A stretch of 11,725 nt of DNA, from positions 1 to 11,725 of the forward strand of contig JADGJH010001138.1 in NCBI GenBank assembly GCA_027596945.1, given 5' to 3'. Positions 7,884-11,725 of this stretch are shown one piece after another. Position 1 is the stretch's first letter, and each line of letters begins with the position of its first letter. Source of the stretch: Physocladia obscura. Taxonomy: Eukaryota; Chytridiomycota; Chytridiomycetes; Chytridiales; Chytriomycetaceae. The notes below the pieces were generated by a model. That model worked only from the letters and a program-made list of their open reading frames with translations. It had not been told where the DNA came from and ran no database searches. Position numbers and translations under genes: made by a program.

Positions 7884-8762
7884 TCAAAATTTGGTGCGAA
7901 CATGCACAAGCGTTTTGTATCTACTTTGCTCACTATTCTCTTTATCAACCAAAACACCAGAACTTCTTCGGATTTTCTCTTGATATAAAGCGATTTTCAT
8001 CAATACCAAAATGACCCCAACACCAGTCATCATTATATATAACCCTACAGCCCATACTTCTTCGCCTGTAACAACAAAGAGAACAAATACAGCAAATCCA
8101 ATTAATCCAAGAGATATTGAGAATATCCCATACCGAGAAATAATTAAAAAATGGTTGTCAATCGAAATACCCTCTATTTTTGTCATTTGCAGATAATATA
8201 CAAAAATAGACATGAACGCGACGTCAGACAGCAGTACAAGAACTCCACAGACGCCCGAAACAATAGTATTTATGAAGCCGATTGTTTGGGTTTTGCACAA
8301 AAAGAGCTGGAGTAATGTCATAGCTGGCTGAAGAAGGATAATACCAGGAAACACATGCGCCAAAATTTTCGCAATCTTTGCATATTGAGGAAAATCCGAT
8401 TGTAGGAGAGGTGCAGTGCGTAAATACGAATACACTAAGTAAGAAATTAGCAGAAATGCGTCACAAAAACTTTGCAGAATTCCAATCTGAACTTGATATC
8501 TTGAAGATAATATGAGAGCTTGAGTTGCAAATACTATAATCAAAGAAACAAAATAAATAAGAAGGCACGCGCTGAATGGAGAAACGCGAGATTTTTTGAC
8601 ATTTTTGCCATAAATCTCTGTGTTTACAATAAACAAGATTGTTGCAAGCGTCAGAAATGTCGTAAGTGCAATCATGAAATAGCAGATGTACGTTCCGGCA
8701 GTAGCGGAAGCAAAGTCCGTGTTTTTTAGTAGAGATATCTCTAAACAGCGATTATCGCTCAT
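7884..8762 (-). CDS. Seven-transmembrane protein, tandem family copy C, 292 aa
   Basis: Single ORF, seven hydrophobic segments at about residues 23-46, 62-85, 91-114, 129-156, 165-190, 204-231 and 236-258, and a short basic tail. It matches copy A along the whole length: KSRVSPFSACLLIYF, LLISYLVYSYLRTAPLL, YLQMTKIEG, HFLIISRYGIFSISLG and LYIMMTGVGVILVLMK. The tail is about 30 residues shorter than that of copy A, and there the two differ most. Copy B shares KSRVS with this copy, so B and C may be closer to each other than to A. Intronless, same strand as its paralogues and about 1.1 kb upstream of copy B's remains. Function unknown; a receptor-like role is inferred from topology only. Confidence 0.82.
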   Translation of the reverse strand: MSDNRCLEISLLKNTDFASATAGTYICYFMIALTTFLTLATILFIVNTEIYGKNVKKSRVSPFSACLLIYFVSLIIVFATQALILSSRYQVQIGILQSFCDAFLLISYLVYSYLRTAPLLQSDFPQYAKIAKILAHVFPGIILLQPAMTLLQLFLCKTQTIGFINTIVSGVCGVLVLLSDVAFMSIFVYYLQMTKIEGISIDNHFLIISRYGIFSISLGLIGFAVFVLFVVTGEEVWAVGLYIMMTGVGVILVLMKIALYQEKIRRSSGVLVDKENSEQSRYKTLVHVRTKF

Positions 8763-9416
8763 TTTGAGGATTTTCGTTGAAAATCATAGTAAAAATATAA
8801 AAGAAAGGTTTTGAAAAAATAAGCAACCAAAAACACCAAATTTTCCCGAAGTAAAAACCTCATTTTTTTTCAAAACCTGTTATTTCAAATACAATTTTGA
8901 TTAAAACACTTTTGGAAAAATAACGAACTGTCTTCATCTCAAAAACTGTTTTTATATAAAGTCCAAAATCCCAAATCCCGTTTTGAAATCCAGAAACTGT
9001 TATTACAACCAAAAACAGCTCAAATACTGAAAACAAAAAAAAATCTGTTTCTGTTCACAGCCAATCCTCTTTTTGTTAAAAAAATACAACTGAAAGTATG
9101 AAGATATATTTTGAAATTAATGTTTTATTGATAAAAATGTCCATCAAAACTAGCACCCACCCAAAAAAATTGCAGCAAGTTAAGTGTCAACAAAAGCTTT
9201 TCAATACTTGAAAGTGTACTTTGGATGCAATCATTTGCAAAATTTGCCATGATACATAGAATGTCATTTAGTTTGGGCCACCAACACCATTAATTGTGCT
9301 CTGCAGGAGTGGTTGTTTCAGGTTTAGTTATTGCATCAATAGCAACCCCAATTTGACCAGACTAACAATCCAGATTGGATTGGGCCAAATAAGGCGTGAC
9401 AGTGTGAGTATGCATA
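8763..9416. other. AT-rich intergenic stretch without a recognisable gene
   Basis: The region holds the 5' flank of 7TM copy C and many homopolymer A/T runs. Loose recurrences of aaactgtt-type words occur between about 8870 and 9060. I found no convincing ORF, tRNA or transposon end in either strand. The right part (about 9240-9416) may be the degraded 3' flank of the Myb/SANT relic that follows. Confidence 0.6.
9366..9382. repeat. 7-bp perfect hairpin (CAATCCA-GAT-TGGATTG)
   Basis: A 7-bp stem with a 3-base loop lies just outside the 3' end of the Myb/SANT-like relic. It could be incidental, or a remnant of a transposon terminus or of a hairpin in its 3' region. No partner copy was seen upstream of the relic. 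Confidence 0.4.
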
Positions 9417-10051
9417 TCACAAACTCCAAGACTTGAACCTGAAAGTATGGAGCTCAAATGAAAATTCTGTGACTGACAGTGACTGTAACTTTGGATGTCC
9501 ACTTCCCTCACTTGCTACCAAATCAAACTGGACATCAGTAATCTTCTCTAGTTCTTCATCAATCAGTTTTAGCTCTTTCCACACTCCAGCTTCCATTTTG
9601 CAAAAGCGGCTTTCATCCCTGACCTTGTATGATTGATTGCAAGCTCAACCTCCTCTTCATTCTCTGTATTAAGTTCCTCATGGTGGCTGTCTTTGACTGC
9701 AATTTTATGCTCATATTTTTGTGCTGTGTCTGGAATTGGACCCTGCGCTAGCTTTCTGGTAGCCATATTTTTTTCAAATAACTCAGACAGGAGTTCAAAG
9801 TTTGTTAGCCCATATTTGACAATGTGGACAGAAGCTTGCAAATTTGGTTTGAGTGACTGAAAAAACAGAACATTTATAAAAGCAAGTGAATAGGAATAAA
9901 TATGTTACCTTGATGTAATCTCAGACTACATCCTCATTGTTGGTGCACTGATAGCATCATTCCACCCCCAACCACTCAAGTCCTGTATGACCAAGTCCAT
10001 GCAAAATTGCATCTTCTCAGTGTTTACTTTGGCTTTCAGTTGTTCCAACAT
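9417..10051 (-). pseudogene. Broken Myb/SANT-like DNA-binding domain gene
   Basis: From about 10051 the minus strand reads MLEQLKAKVNTEKMQF, then MDLVIQDLSGWGWNDAISAP. A frame change then gives NEDVV-stop-DYIK. A 52-bp intron (9908-9857, TTTTTTCAG acceptor) leads to SLKPNLQASVHIVKYGLTNF, then ELLSELFEKNMATRKLAQGP. The order GWGWND ... DVW.DYIK ... LL.ELF ... AT..LA.GP matches the Myb/SANT-like DNA-binding family (Myb_DNA-bind_3), known from memory in many fungal and plant genes, often transposon-associated. The Trp of DVW is replaced by TGA (9923-9921). A second frame change near 9600 moves from MKAAFAK to MEAGVWKELKLIDEELEKIT. Two frame changes and a stop in the core domain mark it as a relic. 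Whether it came from a transposon or a host gene cannot be seen. Confidence 0.72.
9857..9908 (-). other. Intron retained within the Myb/SANT-like relic
   Basis: GTAACATA at the 5' end and a T-rich tract ending TTTTTTCAG at the 3' end flank 52 bases, and splicing joins DYIK to SLKPN in phase 0. Its presence shows the relic is not a retrocopy. Confidence 0.65.
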
Positions 10052-10263
10052 CAAGCATATGATTTCTTATTTTCTGTGCAACATTTTGATGGGGGAAACA
10101 AACATTATGGTTTGAATATAGCTCTAATTGTTTGCAAGCGAGTTTTGATTGAGATTAACTATAAGATGCAAAACAGTTTCATAGTAATGAATGTGACAGT
10201 AGGAGATATGTTGAGAAATTTGGGCTATCAAAGTGTATTGGCAATTTCAATATATTTTCTTTC

Positions 10264-11641
10264 TCACAGCGTTTCATAAAAGTAATCCAATCCTTGACCG
10301 ATTTCCCAAAATGAAATTCCAGTTCCAAGATTCTCCAGCAAATCAACGCGTGTTTTGACACTTTCAATTGTTGGATACCAAACCACATGCGCCTCTCTGT
10401 CTTCGTCGTCGTAAATAAGCGCATGTTCTTGAGCGTCACTACTCCACACGAATTTTGAATTATACTCTTTCAAAATTTTAATGTATTTCGACCCGATGAG
10501 CGATTCGTGGCGATATTTCGAGTAGTCATTTCCATACATGTTCAATCCAACCAATAGTTTTGCACGATCTTCTTTGTTTGGCGCGAGACGCAAAACATTG
10601 TCTTTTACCCAATGAATAGGCGAATTAGGTCCGGGCTTTTGCGGATTCGAGAAATCGTAAGTCATCAGAGAAAATCCATCAACCAAATGTTTATATCCTT
10701 CAAAGTGTGGAGTTTCAAACAGGACATTGTCGCCATGAGTCGGGGTTATAACTAAATAGAACTGAAGCTTTGCTGTTTTGGCGGCAAAAGATAATTGCTG
10801 GATCAAAGGCTGTGTATATCCAGAGTAAAGGAATTCCAAAACAAAGCCGTCAAAATTTTGAGTTCTTTACACACACAACAAATAAAAAAAAAAGGCGAAG
10901 TCAATTGATGTCAAATCAATATAATTTCAATTGTCTGAAAAATTACCTGCATTCTTGAATGATGAGCTTATTAACAGTGGAAAAAGCATTATCGTCTGAT
11001 GCGAGGCTTTTGAGATGCTCTTCGGTCGAAATTTCAATCCTAAACCGCGGCACCATCTGAGGAACAAAATCTGATTCATTTTCACGCTCGACTGGAGCTG
11101 TCACTTCAGCGATCCATCCCTTGTCAACATCGTGAGCTCCAGTTAGCTCCCAATTCTTCCCATTTGGTTTGATAGTGTACCACACTGGAGAAAGATGGGT
11201 GAATTTACCACGAAAATATTTTGCGATATCGTATCCGCGGTTATGCCATGGTGTGATATATGCCAGTACTGGCTGTTTTTATTTTTAATTTTACAAAGCC
11301 AAGACTTTGATTAAACAAACCTGCACGAATTTACGAGTATGAGCGTCGGCAGAAGAATAGATCGAATATGATTCTAAAATTTTTGCGGCGGATGTTGGCG
11401 CTTCTTCGTTGCTATGTTCGTTTGCGAGAATATTGAAATCTTCGTTCACATCCTCTCCTCCATCATCGTCGCCAAAATCAAAATAATCGTCTGATTCTAA
11501 ACCAGAAACTTCCGCAGAAAATGCAGCAAACGAGATTGCAACGCTTGCTAACGCGCGTATCGGCACGGGTTTTTGAGCTAAAATGCGACCAAACACACGG
11601 TGACTCAACAAAAGTATTGTCCAAAAGTTTGTTAATCTCAT
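10264..11641 (-). CDS. CHID1: CHID1-like GH18 chitinase-domain protein, three exons, 415 aa
   Basis: Exons 11641-11321, 11272-10947 and 10864-10264 join over introns of 48 and 82 bp in one frame. The start MRLTNFWTILLLSHRVFG gives a signal peptide. An acidic linker follows at about 70-85 (DDYFDFGDDDGGEDVNED). The domain begins at about 108: VLAYITPWHNRGYD, SPVWYTI, ELTGAHDVDKGWI, NFDGFVLEF, HLVDGFSLMTYDFSNPQKPG, LLVGLNMYGNDY, and the end FWEIGQGLDYFYETL. This matches animal CHID1 (stabilin-interacting chitinase-like protein, 393 aa) block for block. The GH18 catalytic series DxxDxDxE is not intact: the DGFVLEF segment lacks the catalytic Glu, as in CHID1, so carbohydrate binding rather than chitin cleavage is likely. 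A secretory or vacuolar location is inferred. An in-frame ATG at 11704 would only push the signal peptide inward. Confidence 0.9.
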
Positions 11642-11725
11642 TTCTGCGAAAATAGAGAGATTTTGCAAACAACAATTCTTTGTGAAAATTCTTTCATTTT
11701 TCATTTGAAATATATTTCATTTTCT

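Noticed and set aside
8011..8729. Plus-strand ORFs inside 7TM copy C
   Set aside because: Antisense shadows; low complexity and no context.
9433..9860. Plus-strand ORFs rich in Ser
   Set aside because: They mirror the acidic and Glu-rich codons of the Myb/SANT relic on the other strand.
10007..10279. 90-residue plus-strand ORF
   Set aside because: It lies opposite the 5' part of the Myb/SANT relic and overlaps the stop of the CHID1-like gene; its composition gives no domain or signal.

Overview
The window looks like nuclear DNA of a fungus. A chytrid or another early-diverging lineage is my best guess, not a demonstrated assignment. Reasons: genes are cut by short introns (mostly 46-145 bp) with GT...AG ends and CTAAT/TTAAT-like branch sites. 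The proteins also fit: a fungal-style coiled-coil protein, a transgelin/Scp1-like CH protein, an MBOAT wax-synthase-like enzyme, a CHID1-like GH18 protein and a Myb/SANT-like DNA-binding relic of a kind common in fungal genomes. No bacterial operon, rRNA, tRNA or CRISPR was seen.

Layout, left to right. Positions 86-1901 (minus) hold a six-exon coiled-coil gene whose splices join into one 448-residue frame. Positions 1986-2832 (plus) hold an unresolved, probably decaying gene for a Cys-containing single-pass membrane protein. It runs tail-to-tail into a five-exon MBOAT gene (2842-4273, minus), whose last 50 or so residues are out of frame. Positions 4366-5036 (minus) hold a two-exon transgelin/calponin-family gene. 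Positions 5037-5773 are ambiguous: a possible small membrane protein on the minus strand, and on the plus strand a convincing last exon of a secreted or surface-anchored protein.

Positions 5839-8762 hold a tandem array of one seven-transmembrane family on the minus strand: an intact copy (323 aa), a badly decayed middle copy and a second intact copy (292 aa). All are intronless, unlike their neighbours. Positions 8763-9416 are AT-rich with no gene that I can support. Positions 9417-10051 (minus) hold a broken Myb/SANT-like DNA-binding gene. Positions 10264-11641 (minus) hold a complete three-exon CHID1-like gene (415 aa).

The genes do not form an obvious pathway. The most interesting points are the lineage-type 7TM array with a pseudogene caught between two intact copies, the frame break in the otherwise well-conserved MBOAT gene, and the two plus-strand surface-protein candidates that a simple ORF scan would miss.
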